A DNA stretch of 64,000 bases from Porites lobata (lineage: Eukaryota > Cnidaria > Anthozoa > Scleractinia > Poritidae): the NCBI GenBank assembly GCA_942486035.1, contig CALNXK010000161.1:43501-107500 (forward strand). Reading direction: 5' to 3'. The notes under the pieces are model-generated. The model saw only the letters and a program-made list of their open reading frames with translations. It had not been told where the DNA came from and ran no database searches. Positions 47,300 through 61,100 of this stretch are shown piece by piece. Positions within the stretch are counted from its first letter, which is position 1. Each line of letters opens with the position of its first letter. Position numbers and translations under genes: made by a program.

Positions 47300-47471
47300 C
47301 TGTAATTAACGCTCAAAGAACATCTTGATACACTTCACTGTTGATGCTCAATTCATGTTTCAGTATTTTTTTTTTCACTTTTCATTTTAATTTATCTCGA
47401 GATAGAAGATGGGCCTTCGATTCAGGGTTTTGCCAAGAGAGGATATCTGAGGTTAGACAATAGGGACTTTA

Positions 47472-47837
47472 GGGACTTTAAGACCCAACGACGCGACGGC
47501 GACAAGAACGTCGCTGAAAAAGTGAATTTGCGTTATTTCAGTCTTTATAGCGATTATTCCTACCCACTTACTTTGTCCATTCTAGGCGAACCCTCCTGAA
47601 GCTGAATTTCAAGGGACCAAATTCAAGCTCAGAAAGAGAAATAAAATTTCGTCGTTGGTTGTTTACGTCCTCCATAAAACGCGAAATTAGGCATTTTAAC
47701 GTCGTAGTCGTGCAAAAACGGGAAAGAAATGTACAAAAAAGTGTGATGCACGTGCGAAGTTGTTTTTTTTGCTAATTAAACCAATTGTTTTTTTTTGCGT
47801 TCTCGTTGTCGTCCGCGTCGTTGGATCTTAAAGTCCC
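47472..47837. mobile_element. MITE, GGGACTTTAAGA ends (366 bp)
   Basis: GGGACTTTAAGACCCAACGA at left and, inverted, GGGACTTTAAGATCCAACGA at right. The inverted ends extend about 38 bp through CGCGACGGCGACAAGAACG. Non-coding. Confidence 0.75.
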
Positions 47838-48738
47838 AAATCATTTTGCCAGAGATGGTTAAGGGAGTGGGAAAGGGGGTCTCTTGCCCCCTCATCATCA
47901 TCATCATCATCGTCATCGTCCACTTCCACTTATCCAGTGGGTTTCGGGAGGAGCCCATTTATGGGCTCCTGGTTTGGGACTCCAACAAAGGTAGGAGACT
48001 TGACTTGCACTTCATTTATCTTTACGTTACTGCGATAAAATTGATTGGGGCCGTTAATTTTTGGGGCCGCCTGTGCTTAAATTTCTCCAGAAGCTTGCTT
48101 TAGATTTTCCATATATTTGTCTGCAATTTACCCGGGCAATTTTTTCAGAAAAATGTATAGAAAATTAAAAAATAAGGTTCTAGGTCTTCTAGCGCAGGTA
48201 ACGCCCTCAAATTTTTTCAGTAGAGCAATTCATATGTTTTTCAAAACAGCTATTTAACGGAAATTATTCGACATTAGATTCTCATACAAACATTGTAATT
48301 TTTCACGCGTTTGCCTACTCGTCACGATGGAGTCGAAAACCGTGACAAGGTCCATTAGGACCCTTTTTTCCGTGTTTGGTCATTGGTGTAATTTAATATG
48401 AAAATATTATTCCCCGTTGCTTGGACGCCCGACATAGCTGGAAGAATTTTTAACACTCTCTCCTTTACGTCAGGAAGCTAGTGATTGGTAGACGGAAATA
48501 AATTCACATTTTAATTCTATCCAAGCATAAGACTGATCCATGTATTGACTACTGAAGAGTATTTGTGAAACTTGCACCTGAACTCGCGTAACCACAAAGC
48601 AGTATTTCCCGCCATGTTGAGAAACCAATCAAAACCGACAGTCATCAAAATCTCGTAATTTGTACATATCACGTGACTTACCTCATTCCTTCACAGAAGA
48701 CGGACGCTTGCCGCAGGCGGTGAATAATCTTTTCACTC

Positions 48739-48809
48739 ATGTTTTGTTTAGCAGGTTTTGAGTTTTGTTTGAGTCCCTTCTTGGAGAGATGACGATAGGT
48801 TTGCAGTAA
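48739..48809 (+). promoter_or_regulatory. Two overlapping upstream ORFs ahead of the KCNQ start
   Basis: ATG at 48739 opens a 17-codon frame ending at TGA 48790-48792. That stop overlaps a second ATG at 48789 (ATGA), which opens six codons ending in TAA 48807-48809, three bases before the KCNQ ATG at 48813. If both lie in the mature 5' UTR they could lower initiation or permit reinitiation. The transcript start is unknown. Confidence 0.4.
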
Positions 48810-48812
48810 GCC

Positions 48813-49141
48813 ATGACTAGGCCAGTGACTGCAGATTTACGACGAGAGAGCCTCGATATGCTCGGAGTTGGCGGCTCTTTTAACGAGAAACACAACGCAA
48901 ATAGCTTTGTTGACGAGGCCACAGAAAATTTTCAGATGCGAAGACTCGATCAGGCTTCGAAGAAGAGTGCGGATTCTGCGGTTCAGAATGGACAGAGGAA
49001 TAGAGATGAAAAACACAGGCAACGATTTACAGGGAAAATATCCAGGATTTTTCCTGAAGACTATCGAAAAATACAGAACTATTGCTTCAGATTCTTGGAG
49101 ATGCCGCGTGGGTTTCTTTCGTTCTCTTATCATGCTCTTTT
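48813..49141 (+). CDS. KCNQ: KCNQ exon 1 (start codon, N-terminus, start of S1)
   Basis: 109 codons plus two bases, from MTRPVTADLRRESL to FLEMPRGFLSFSYHAL. The segment before S1 matches the xFLERPxGxxxFxYH signature of KCNQ. Donor GTAAGT. A 4.85-kb intron follows. Confidence 0.9.
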
Positions 49142-52100
49142 GTAAGTACCATCCATCTTTCCTGTTGCTGTTGGCAGCTAGTCTCCCGGCTTCATCAATA
49201 TTTTATTACGTGAAAGCGAAAAATTACAACTTATTGCATGTTTTAACAGCTTTTAATACAGAATTTTTGTGTCGAAATTAGCACTTGGTTTTTCACCCCT
49301 CCAGTACAACCTTAACTTCACGCGTTTATTTATTATTTTAATATTCGAACTCTTCTGTTTTTATCTCAGAGCAATCAGTTTTTCCCCAGGGTTTACTGGT
49401 GTCATAATTCAGTGTTTTGATTTCAGTCTTTTTCATTGTGAAGTGTTTTACGGGAATCACAGTAATTCGAATAACAGTTTTGAAATTGATTTGTGTTTAT
49501 ACGCCATTTACGCACGGTTTTCCCTCTTGAGAAAAGTTTATGACATACGCGCGCGTGCTGTCAAAATTTTGGTCCTTCTTTGCCTTTATAATGCATATCA
49601 ATCAACCTTGAAATTAAACAGTAATTAGATCACCGAGAACTTTCATTTTCTAACAATCCAAATTGTTACTTGACTAAATTGGCTTTGCGTGAGCAGAAAT
49701 CTTTGATTTTGAATTATTTTGGGTCGTTTAGCAACTATTATTTTTGTTCTTCATGGAACCATTCTTTTAAAAGTTCTTTTGCGCAGAATTACACTACATG
49801 TAACTGCACAGTTCTCAATGTTGATCACCGGCAAAGAAATAATTTCTGTCCTCCTGAACCGTATTTTTCGCTTTTATAATTGTATGTTAAAAAGGTTAAT
49901 TTTGGATAGATTATTTTCGTTTTTGTTGGATCAATTTTGAGCGAGTTTGTATACAATTGGACACGAAGCTATCTCAACGCGACTCATCCGCGAGATTATT
50001 TTGAATTAGGTCATTTAAAACGTTTTATATATGCTGATCAATACATCTGTTTGTGGTTTACTCCAGAAACAGATTTTTCCGTGCCAATCTTAACTTCGAC
50101 TACTGAAACTATTTTAACTACCGTACACAGAATTTTAGATACTCATTTGGTTTGTGGCCGAGCCATCAGATCAACTTGCATCTTGAAAAAGCCTATTCTT
50201 TAAGGTTAGCTCTCAGTGAGAGTACATCAATTGATGTAAAAACTTTGGGTGTTCTGTTCCCTGACGACAACAGCACTGCAGTTATTATACACAAACTGCA
50301 CTTCACTACGCCCTTAATCTAGCTAACCCTTGCTATGAGAGTGGATATTTTTAATAATAGCCAAATTTGAAGAAAAAGAAATTTGTTTTATAAAGTTGTA
50401 AGAAAAAATAAATAGATATATCCTTGACAAATTATTGCCAGAGCAGTCAAATTTGAATTGTGATCCAATACAGCATTTTATCAGCATGGGTGGAAAAGTG
50501 AAAGCTATATATTGAATGTCCAAATAATAGTGTGATAATAAAGAAGTTAGCTGGCCCTTTTGTTTCTCAATTGTTTCATCCATTTTGGGGGGTATTGTGT
50601 GCTTAACAAGTCTGTGAAACTTTATGAGGTGAGGGCTTTACGCCTAGAAGTGGTGGTTGTCAGAATTTGACAAAATTTCTCATTTCATTGTGTAAAATGC
50701 TGAAAAATAGTCACTTCTCATGAAAGTACTTTTTAAGAGGTTTGAATTCATTGAATACCCTCAAAACAGGATTTTGTCCACAGTCTTGAATTAAGTTAGA
50801 ACTGCTTTCTTGTAAGTCTTCATTTTTCACTCTTGAGAGATATGGGTTAAGAAAATGTTTTTGTCAATTTGTCAAAAGTGCAGTAATAATTACCTGTAAA
50901 GTTAGCTATCAATCATTTACCTGTAACCATTACCATTGGACTCAAAATAATTGTTATTGTGTTGTTTAGCAGTTTTTAGCATATTATTACATATGTTTTT
51001 ACATTAACCACCAGAGCTTTTTAACGTAAGAGAAATTTTTTCAATGCACTATTTTAGATTTGGCTTGGTGTTATTGTTAGTCATGTTCCTAAAGGTGATG
51101 TTTTTGTTTGGTAGATAGGGATTTTGGCAGAACAGATCTTTAAAACAAATTGCTCAAATTTTTGATCAGTGTTTCTTGCTGTGTGCGTTTATAAACACCC
51201 ACGCTTTACAAGAGAATGTTAACATCGACCTTTTTGTTCAGTCATTATATAACATGTACCATCATGATAGATCATTAATTTGTTGGCAGAAAAAGAGTGC
51301 AGTGTATGAAAAGACATCCTATCCCTTTTCGAAAACTGCACTTTTACTTGGGGGAATTAATTTGTTTATTCACGGGAAGAAATGGCAGATGTTTGATTCA
51401 CTCTGGTGGTAACAACTAGTTGGGTTAGGAAAAAAACCGCTAGTTGTTTATTCCTTCTGATTCGCCTGGTTGCTTGTAGACTTACAACTGTTTAAAGCTT
51501 CCTCTTTGAGTGTGCGTGATAAGCAGAGCCGGTTAGGTCATCTAGGTCATCTGTATAATATATTTAGGAGTTCCCCCTTAAATCTTGCCAAGTTTTCTTG
51601 AATCATGTACTTTGGAAAGCAGGAAGTCTTGTAAGATTGCTTTGCTTGATGGCTTTGATTCAATGACCAAATTACTCAGTTCCATCTGAAGACTCATTTT
51701 AAAGAACTTCTTTGTACCACTCTATTAACAGACCACCAGACAGTTTTCCTCAGTACCCCCTACATTTATTTGATTATTACCACTTCAAGATTCTACCCAA
51801 GATACTCAAGTCCGTAAGCATTGTTTAAAGGAGTATTGTGCCCCATAATTTTGATTTTCCAACTATTTGACAGGATTTCAACTACATGAGTGGACTCAAT
51901 TTAGATCATCATAAAAAAAACCGCATCGTAAGAAAAATCGAAAGCACCGCTGTGTCATATTTTTTCCATCTCATGAGTTTCATGAAGAACTCAGTGAGGT
52001 TTAAATCATGCAGCTTTCTTTTGAATTATGCTCCCATTGTACCATGCTCTTTATTGTTAACAGCATCACAGGAAAGTTAGCTCAATAGCTTTTACATGTA

Positions 52101-55100
52101 TGTGAATAACTCTTTATGAAAACTATACGTGTTTTCAACAGCATGACTGTTCTGCAAGGGTCAGAGATTAAAATCAGTCTGGCATAGTGGTTGGTTTTCA
52201 TTCTTTAGCTTTATCAGATCTGCCTCAGTTGTTTTTCTGGTGTTTTTGGCTCTGAGTTGTTTTTATCACCAAGTGCCAAAAACATCCTGGAATAATAGTA
52301 TTCCTGATTAGAGGAAGTACTAAGTGTGTTCTGTCAAAATTCTTGTTATTAAAAAGTTATAACCTTTACTATCCAACAGGAAAATTAAAGAGGTTTTTGG
52401 CTGTAAATTGTTTTGATCATCAACAGCGAAAAATTGTGGCATTCCTGTTTACATGTAAAATAGTGTGTTTTACTAAATTCCAGTCACCCCACCTAAGCCA
52501 TGTATAAAATTAATGCCAAAAAACGACTGCAAACACTTTTGCTCCTAAATGTCTAGAACTGAGGGAAGTATCCATGGACATTTTGTGGTTTCAAAAAACA
52601 TCCTTACCTACCCCTTGGAGTGTTATTGAAAATTCTGAGGGGGGCGGGGAGTGCTCTTAGAGCAAAGGTTTGTTTTAAGGAGAACTATAATACTAAATTG
52701 GAATTTTGAGAGGTTAGAAATGTGGGTGGGGGGGGACTCAAACTAAAACCCTTCCATAAGGGGCAGAGTGTAGATGTTTCCAGAAACAGCTGAATAGTTT
52801 TAATGTTCTGCTGTCAGAATCAAAGGCTAATGGCCTGATGATCAGTGCAAAGGCAAAATTTTTTGTGCTAAACTTCCTAAATAATAATGTTCCTAGCATT
52901 TTCAAAGACAAACACTTAATATTTGAAAAGTAATTAATATTTCAATTGTGGCTTTCTGGCTTTTCCTTATCTCTTTTAGATGCATCTACACTTAACCCCT
53001 TAAACCCAAATATCAAAATTCAGATTCTCATTTGTTATCCCTATATGTTTTCAATAGAAGTAGTTGGGAGAATTTGTTGAAGTATCAATTAGATTCATCA
53101 TTCAACTCGTGTGATCATGTCCTTAATTCTCATGACCACTCTGTTTTATAAAGCAGTGATATTACAAGGAGAAATTTCATGCTGATCACTCTTAGGGCTT
53201 AAAGGGTAAATGAAGCTTTTGACGGGAAATGAAAGACATTGTTCGGTTCCACTTTATCTTTGTTTAAAAGGAGCTACATTGTAGATCACTATTACAGTAT
53301 TTCAGATGTTTTTGCATATTTGACACTTTATTGTTCGTGTAAAACAAGCTTTACAATGTCCATGTATATGGCCATACTCAAGTTATTAGCAATTTACTAC
53401 CGGACAAAAGTAATAGTAATTAGAACGTCATTGTCATCATGTTATCACCAAATTATTGGGACAAAAAGGAGAAAGAAAATCTGTCTCAAAGCTTAATTTA
53501 CATTTTCTACCCTAACTGAAAAAGTTCTGTCATTAAACCTTTGAAATGTTTTCAACATGTTCTAGCACTGTAGCAAATGTGAAACTGCTTAACCCAAGTC
53601 ATCAAGAGATACATGCAATAAGTTTCATTTTGTAAACAACCGAAGAAGCAAAGTAGTACAGTGTGAAAGTACTGCTAATAATTATACAATGTATTTCATT
53701 TGAATGGTCACTCCACAGCATTAATTATGCAGTCTGTAAAGTTCCATTCACTATACATCAAAGTACATGTAACATTCTTACAGTTGATTTATGACCATTT
53801 AACAAACAGGATTGGGCAGGCTATTTGGGTTTATAAATTATACAGGAATGTATAGTTTCTTTCAGCTCAATTCAGCGATATTTTTTTCACATAAAGAATA
53901 TTACAGAATCTTTCATTTTTGATTGCTCACATATTGATACAAATTTTGTTAATTTATTTCTCTCTAACCCTTTCTTAATTTTTCTTGTTTGCAGATTTAT
54001 ACTTGTGATAGTTAGTTTAATTTTAACTGTGTTGAGCACAGTCCAAACAGAAGAAAAGAACTTTCAAGACATTTTACATGTACCTGTATTAGTTGTGGTA
54101 AGTTCTTGAAAATCAATGGCCGCTTGTTTCATTTTCTTTACAGATGTTTTGGGCTCATACACCAACCTCCCTTTCACTGTGTGTGTCTGTGATAGAGTCC
54201 AAGATTAAAGGAGTGGTTAATATCAGATTCCTTGTATTCAAAGAGATGAAAGAAATGTAAAGTCCAAAAATTGATTTTAGTGGATTCTCTAAGTTCAAAC
54301 TCCTGGATTTCAATAAAGGAATATTTTTAGATTTGGATCACCCCCTCCCCCTCCCCCCCCCCTCTACAGAAAAATGTACACAAAGTCACCGCACTTTACA
54401 TCTAAGTCCATTGAGGTGCAGGTTTTCACAGCAAGATGAAGTTTGAGACCATTTAATGAAAAGTTTAATTATACTCTGTTCCTTCTTTATTTACATGACA
54501 TTGTAAATCATGTAATCAACATGTTCTTCTGTAAACATTTTGTACATGTAGCATGTTTTGAACTCAATTCGCTTGATTTCTTTTTGTTTTTTGTTTCTTT
54601 CACAGGAAATTACATTGATAATTTTATTTGTGATAGAGTATATTATACGACTGTGGGCAGCGGGCTGTCGCAGTGCTTATGTAGGAATAAAAGGAAGGCT
54701 ACGTTTTGCTGTTCAAATCTATTCAATCATAGGTATGCTGGGCGAATGAATTTCTTTTTATTTTGGTGTCGATGGTCACTTGTGTCAAAAATTTTGTTTA
54801 TATAGTGTTTGTACAGGTCATGGAAAACCTGGAAAGTCATGGAATTGAAGAATTTCATTTTCCAGGCCTGGAAAGTCATTAAATTTAATTGTTGGTCCTT
54901 GAAAGTCTTGAATAATGAAAGTTGTGTGTGGTAGATTAATTACCGCAGATGGCAAAGCAAGGAAAACTTAAGATCAAGAGGAGTAATTAAACAGTGCAAA
55001 CAGCATGCATTTTGGTGGACACCAGAGTTTTTGTCTGTTGAACTGTTTAAAGTCAAAAATATGCTAAAACAAGAAAAGTTTTGACAATTTTCAAAAGTGA

Positions 55101-58100
55101 CAGCTAAAGCCAAGGTCATGGGAAACTTGAAAGGTCATGGAAATAGTTGTGGAAAGTTGTAGTTAATTTTCTGTTGTAGTTAATTTTTTATCTCAGGTAA
55201 CTTTCCTGTGTTTTTAAGTATGGTAATGTATGGTAATGAAGTCGAAACAAAGGAAAAATAAATATTACCTGAGATAAAAAATTAACTACAACATCTATAA
55301 ATAAATAAAAGCCTAATAAAATGTGTCAGTACTCTATAATGCTGCTACAACACTCTGAATTTAGGTTGAGTATCCTCTGATAGCATTGAGTGCATTAATT
55401 TGTTATTTTTCCTTGATCTGCAGATATGATAGTTATTATTTCTTCAATTGTGGCAATCTCAGTGGCCAGCTACGCTTCATCTTCTTCAGTTAGGTAACAA
55501 CACTTGATGCATTTATCATTAACCTTACCTTATTGCATTGAGCTGCATGGGTAACCTGAAATTTTTATTTGTTTCCATTCAGGCTTTTAAGATTTCTTCC
55601 TCTTCTTCGAGTATTAAGATTTGACCGTCAGGCAGGAACGTGGAAGCTTTTAGGTTCTGTTATTTATGTTCATCGCCAGGTGTGGATCGTTTTATTGTCT
55701 TGTTAAAAGTCCTGCATAATTCTTTACTGATAAAAAATATGGACTCGCAACTTGCCAAGCTCGACGTAATCAAAGCTCTTTCCAAACACTTGTCAATCTC
55801 ATTAGTTATTCATGAAGTCAAAAGCCAGTAAATTACGACTGTTTGGGTCAAGTGGACGAAGCTTGATACCTAATGAAACACCAAATAAAACGCTACTATG
55901 TTTTCATCTGAGATGAAACATGTTTTTCATCTGAGATCAGACTGCGATGATCTTCTTTCATATAATTCTTCACCCTGCATTTCTTATATATGATTTTCAT
56001 ATATTCATAACTTGTCGCGAGACTCGCTTTGCTCGCTCAAATAGGAGAGCTTGCTCACAGGCTACTATGGTTCTTGACTTGGACTCATGATTTTTCACAA
56101 GATGAGTCCCATCATAACTACTTCTAGCAAAATCACTGATCAACAAGAGGGAATTGCTTTGATCTTTATGAAGTCCTTTCAACTTAGTGGGATGGAGATC
56201 AATCTGGGCAAATTAATGTGAATATTGGGGCTTACAAGGTTAAGGGGTAGGAACTGTATAAAGCTTAGAGTTTTTTTGGACCTAGTAAACTGTCCAAAAC
56301 TTCCAGTGATTTTGTTACCTCTGCGTTCCGCGCATCCCTGAGGCATAAAAATCCCCAAAGACTCAAAATACTTCATGAAATGCGTCTCTTAGGATGCAAA
56401 GAACAATCAGTCCATTTCAAGATTTTTTGGTAGATTTTCCTGTTTGTGTAATTTCTGTGGCTGCATATTTATTTTAGTATTTTTTGTGCATTAAATATAT
56501 GAGAATTATATTATAATTAAATCTTCAGTAAACTGTAATACTGTCTCCAGATTAAATGTCTGGTTACATAAATACCCAAGCATTTTCAATAATTACGACT
56601 CCTTGTTTTTTGAATTGGGACTCATGATTTTTCACAAGATGAGTCGCAGGACTCAACATAACTTGTAACAAAATCACTAAACTTCTTTTTTTTCATTATT
56701 ATTTTCAGGAACTTCTAACAACATTTTACCTTGGTTTTCTAACATTGATATTTGCTTCATTTGTACTGTACATGGCTGAAAAAGATGCCAATGACACAGA
56801 TTTTGAAAGTTGGCCAAGTTCATTTTGGTGGGGAGTGGTAAGTACTGTCAGGTGTTTCCCCTGAAGTCAGAGAGAGAGGAAGTTGAGCAATATGTTGATT
56901 GCAATGGCAACCAAAACATCAAAAAGCACTTGGTATTAATTAGTTACATGTTCATCAGCAACTCTGCATGCATCCCACTTTTTGATACAGTTGTTAACTG
57001 TCATGGCATGACTAGCCTGCAAAAACATCCATTTCTCCTTGCTCTTCGCCGCCGGGGAGGTTTCGCGTGGAGGAGCATCTGCGACTCAGCGGCAGAAATT
57101 CCATACTGATGACACAATCCAATGGTTACATGATAAATCCAGTAGTCATGGGGTTCCAAATACAAATTTGTCCAATTTTATGTGTCTTCTGTTCGATTTT
57201 GGTAAAGTGTTGTGTTTATCTGCCAACGAGCTCCAGCAAAACTCAAATGCTTCTTCTAGAGAAGACTATATTCCACAAATATTGACTGTTTTGTTAGAGA
57301 TTCTTCGCGTTTACATTTGACCTTTGTGGCCTTTTGTCTTTTGTCTGTCATTTGTAAACAATAGCTAAAACAATGTAACTACTCTGTCAACCAATCAGCG
57401 CTTCTGACGGGATTCTGAACAGATTTTACGTCATCAGTATGGAATTTCTGTCGCTGAGTTGCAGACATTCCTCTGCGCAAAATGTCCCCATTGGCGAAGA
57501 GTGAGGAGAAACAGAATGTTTTTCCAGGCTACAGCTTAACTGCCACAAGAAATTTCTAATTTCGCATTTTGTGGAGGATGTAAACACATGATGATGTCAA
57601 ACTGTGTTCGTAGAATGTGTGTGTCCTTATTTTCTTCAAAACAATGTGTGAGGAAACAAATTATTGGATTCAGTTTCTGTGATATCTGGAATAATCTAGA
57701 GGTCTCAGTAAGTGTTATCAGCCAAAGCGGAACACTGGCCTCGACCTTGATTATTCTGGATATCACAAAAACAGAATCTGGATCTAAAGGTAGTGTTTAT
57801 ATAATATTGATTTCACAGGTTACTCTAACTACAATTGGATATGGTGATGCAACTCCTAAGACTTGGCATGGAAAGCTGTGCGCTGCTCTATTTTTTCTTT
57901 GTGGCATCTCATTCTTTGCCCTCCCTGCGGTATGTTCTGATTTGATTACATTAATTTGCTTATGATTATTAATCAGTCCAACAGCAAGGTGCAGTGAACC
58001 TTGTTATAACTTCTAGTTTGGATGGGTGTGTTGGCTAGTAAGATCGTTCATCTTGGGCAATGAAATAATTTCACATAATTATTATGTTATTCTATTGTTT

Positions 58101-61100
58101 TTAATATTTCATAGCCAAAACTGTGAAGCCTTTTTGAAACTTTACAACCCCACTGTTTATTAGCAAAAAAATTACATTACATGATTTTATCTCTTGGCAC
58201 TATTGCCTCAGTAACTAAGTCTAACTTTCAATCTGTTTTATATTAAAGGGTATTTTAGGATCAGGGTTTGCTTTGAAAGTCACACAGCAACAGCGCCAAA
58301 AGCATTTTCACAGGAGACGAAGGCCTGCAGCAATTCTTCTCCAGGTAAACTGTCTGTTTTTAGCGTAATGGTGAACTACAGCCTTATTCATTTGAGATTG
58401 CAAGTGACACTTCAAGTACAGTTACATGTAGTTTTCCCTGAGAGAGGTGGCTTACATCATCCTTTTGAGCTTTACTTGTATGACCAGTTGCAGAATTTTT
58501 CTATTCCCAGTCCTGCTTTACTGAGAAGTAACCAAACTTTCCATTGAAACACAGATTGAATGCCTCTCCTTTCAGGGTGCAAAGAAAATCATTTTTACAG
58601 CTTGCCATTCGGGCAAGCTAAAGCTAGAATATACTAGCCCAGACGTCATTTCAGCTAGCCCCAAAAGCTTTTTGACGAGGAGAATTGATTTCACGGTTCT
58701 TCCTTAATTCAAATTGCTCAAAAAACATCACTTGACCATTGGGCAAGTTTACAACAGAATTCACTAGGCCGGTAGCAAAATCCACTAGCCCCTGGCTATC
58801 GGACACTACTTTCTTTGCACGCTGCCTTCTTATGTGGAAATTTTCGGAAAGATGTTTTTTCTTTCAACCAGTTATTGCAGTTTTTTACCAACTGGTCTTT
58901 GATCATTCAGTCTTCAAACATGGGGAGTGGCAGTGTTTCAGATATACGAGATGGGTCTCAGGTCAATGACCTGACAAAGAAGGCTTCCCAGGGTGCAAAG
59001 AAAATCATTTTTACGGGCCAGCTGAATCTAGCATTTACCAGCCCAGATGTCATTTCAACTAGCCCCAAAAACTTTTTGACTAGCAGAATTGATTTCACAG
59101 TTCCTCTCTTATTCGAATTCCTCAAAAAACATCACGTGCCCGTTGGGCAAGTTAAAAACAGAATTTACTAACCCGATAGCAAAATCCACTAGCCCAGGGC
59201 TATCAGACATTACTTTCTTTGCACACTGCTTCCTGACCCAACAGATGACATATAAGTGTTAAGTTAAATATAACGACAAAACTGAGCATGTGGTCTTGGT
59301 GACCTCTTGGATGGTCTACATGACCCCCTGCTTGAAAGAATTGACTGAAATGCTGAGTGGCTTTGGTCTTTACTCAGAAGACTCCTAAGTTTGAAACACT
59401 TGGCTCTTTAGAAACAAGAAAGAAACTGGTGAAATAGTGTGCCCGGCAATTTTTTTCTGAGGCTGTTACTGGGGACACGCTGGTCAGCTATTGGCCAATT
59501 TTTTTCCTGTCCCTTGTAACAAGACAACTAACAACTTCCGAAGTCTTTGCAAAAGTTAACTTTTCCCAGTGTCCTTGTATGTATAATATGTATCAATTTT
59601 ATGTAAAGAGGGTAAAGTAAAACAGTAAACTGACACACCTGCCGCCGTCATTGTGCAACAGTCAACAATTACATTAAGAAGTTTAAACTATATATGATAG
59701 AATAAACTGGAATTACAATATTAAAAGTACAACAGTAAAATAAAATCAAAAAATTGTAAATAAAAAGATATCAAGTAATAAAAATCACAATAAAGAAAAT
59801 TAAGAAGATGCATAGAAGTCAATTAAGGGCTTTTTAAAACTATGTACACATTCGATCTTCTTAAAAGAAATTGGTATTTTTTTCCATAATCCAGCTGCCC
59901 ACACACTAAATGTACGCGCCCCTTCGGTTTCACGTTTAAAGCGAGGGCAGACTAAGTTCAAGGAGCTATTTTGGCTGTTCCCAGGGTTTGCACGCACCAT
60001 TCTCATGTGCCTAAAAGGAGCAAACACTGGAAGACCTTCAGGATAAATTTGCTCATGTTGTGAAAGAACCAAAAAAGACGGACTCAGGCTCTTTTTTGCA
60101 CTGAACGGAGTCCTTGAAAAAATGGGAAATGTGTCCTTGAAAAGACCTTGAATTTTTTGTCCCAAAAAGGGTATGAACCCTGTATTCCGACCATTTATGT
60201 CCGAATTTAATACCAGAAGATCGTTCATGTAGCTTGGGCTATGCCCATTAATACACTTCATTAAGTGGCAAATATGCATTTCATTATTCATTCTTTTTAC
60301 CTTTTTCCCCTTTTCTTTTAGTCCTATTGGCGACTTTTCTGTGCTGATCTCAACTCTAAATCAGTGGCGACTTGGCTGCCATCAATTTACTACAATCGAC
60401 AACAACATCTTCTGAAAAGTGTCTTGGAGAAAAGTGGAACTGCCACAGGTACGGCACATGGCGACAACAGTCCTGATCTAAATAAACGGAAACGTTCCAT
60501 TTGGAGCAAGCCACAGAAGGGTTTAAGGCGTGGCTCTTTTGACGCCCGCTTCTCTAGATCAGAGTCACCACTGACAGGCATTCTTGACAGAAAATCAAGC
60601 GCTTGCAGTGTTCTAGACAGTGATTTTCTGGGTGAGATTTCCGCGGGTTAGGTCGTAAATGGCACTGTAAGGTCAAATTTGGCATCAAGTGTTACTTCAT
60701 TGGCTGTATGCTTGTAAGGTTTGAATTCCAAAGGACCTCCTTTTAAATAGGTGGTTTTGAATAATGAGAACTGGTCTGAGAATCGTTGATACTGAAGGAG
60801 AATGAAGAAAGTCAAATCTAGTAAGCTAACTTGCCACTGATGTCCCATTTGATGCCAAATTGCACCGTGTGTTACAGTTCCTCTCTCAAAAGCAACTGTT
60901 CCTCGAAGAGTGGTTGTCTAGTTTGTGCTTCTGTGCTAAACTCTATTGGTCGTCTCGTGGATAACCTGTAATAAAATGGCACAGGGACAGCTGGGTGCGG
61001 CCTTTAGGGTCTTGGAAGAGAGGGATGTAGTGATCCCTTAGATTTCATGCGAGACTACTTCAATTGTAGTTACCATCAGCACGGACTAATTCAGATACAC

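Noticed and set aside
49269..49628. 119-codon hydrophobic ORF resembling a membrane protein
   Set aside because: AT-rich intron 1 of KCNQ favours Phe/Leu/Ile codons on this strand. No paired splice sites in KCNQ phase and no known motif.
51176..51412. 78-codon ORF in KCNQ intron 1
   Set aside because: No family resemblance and no splice sites compatible with KCNQ phase.
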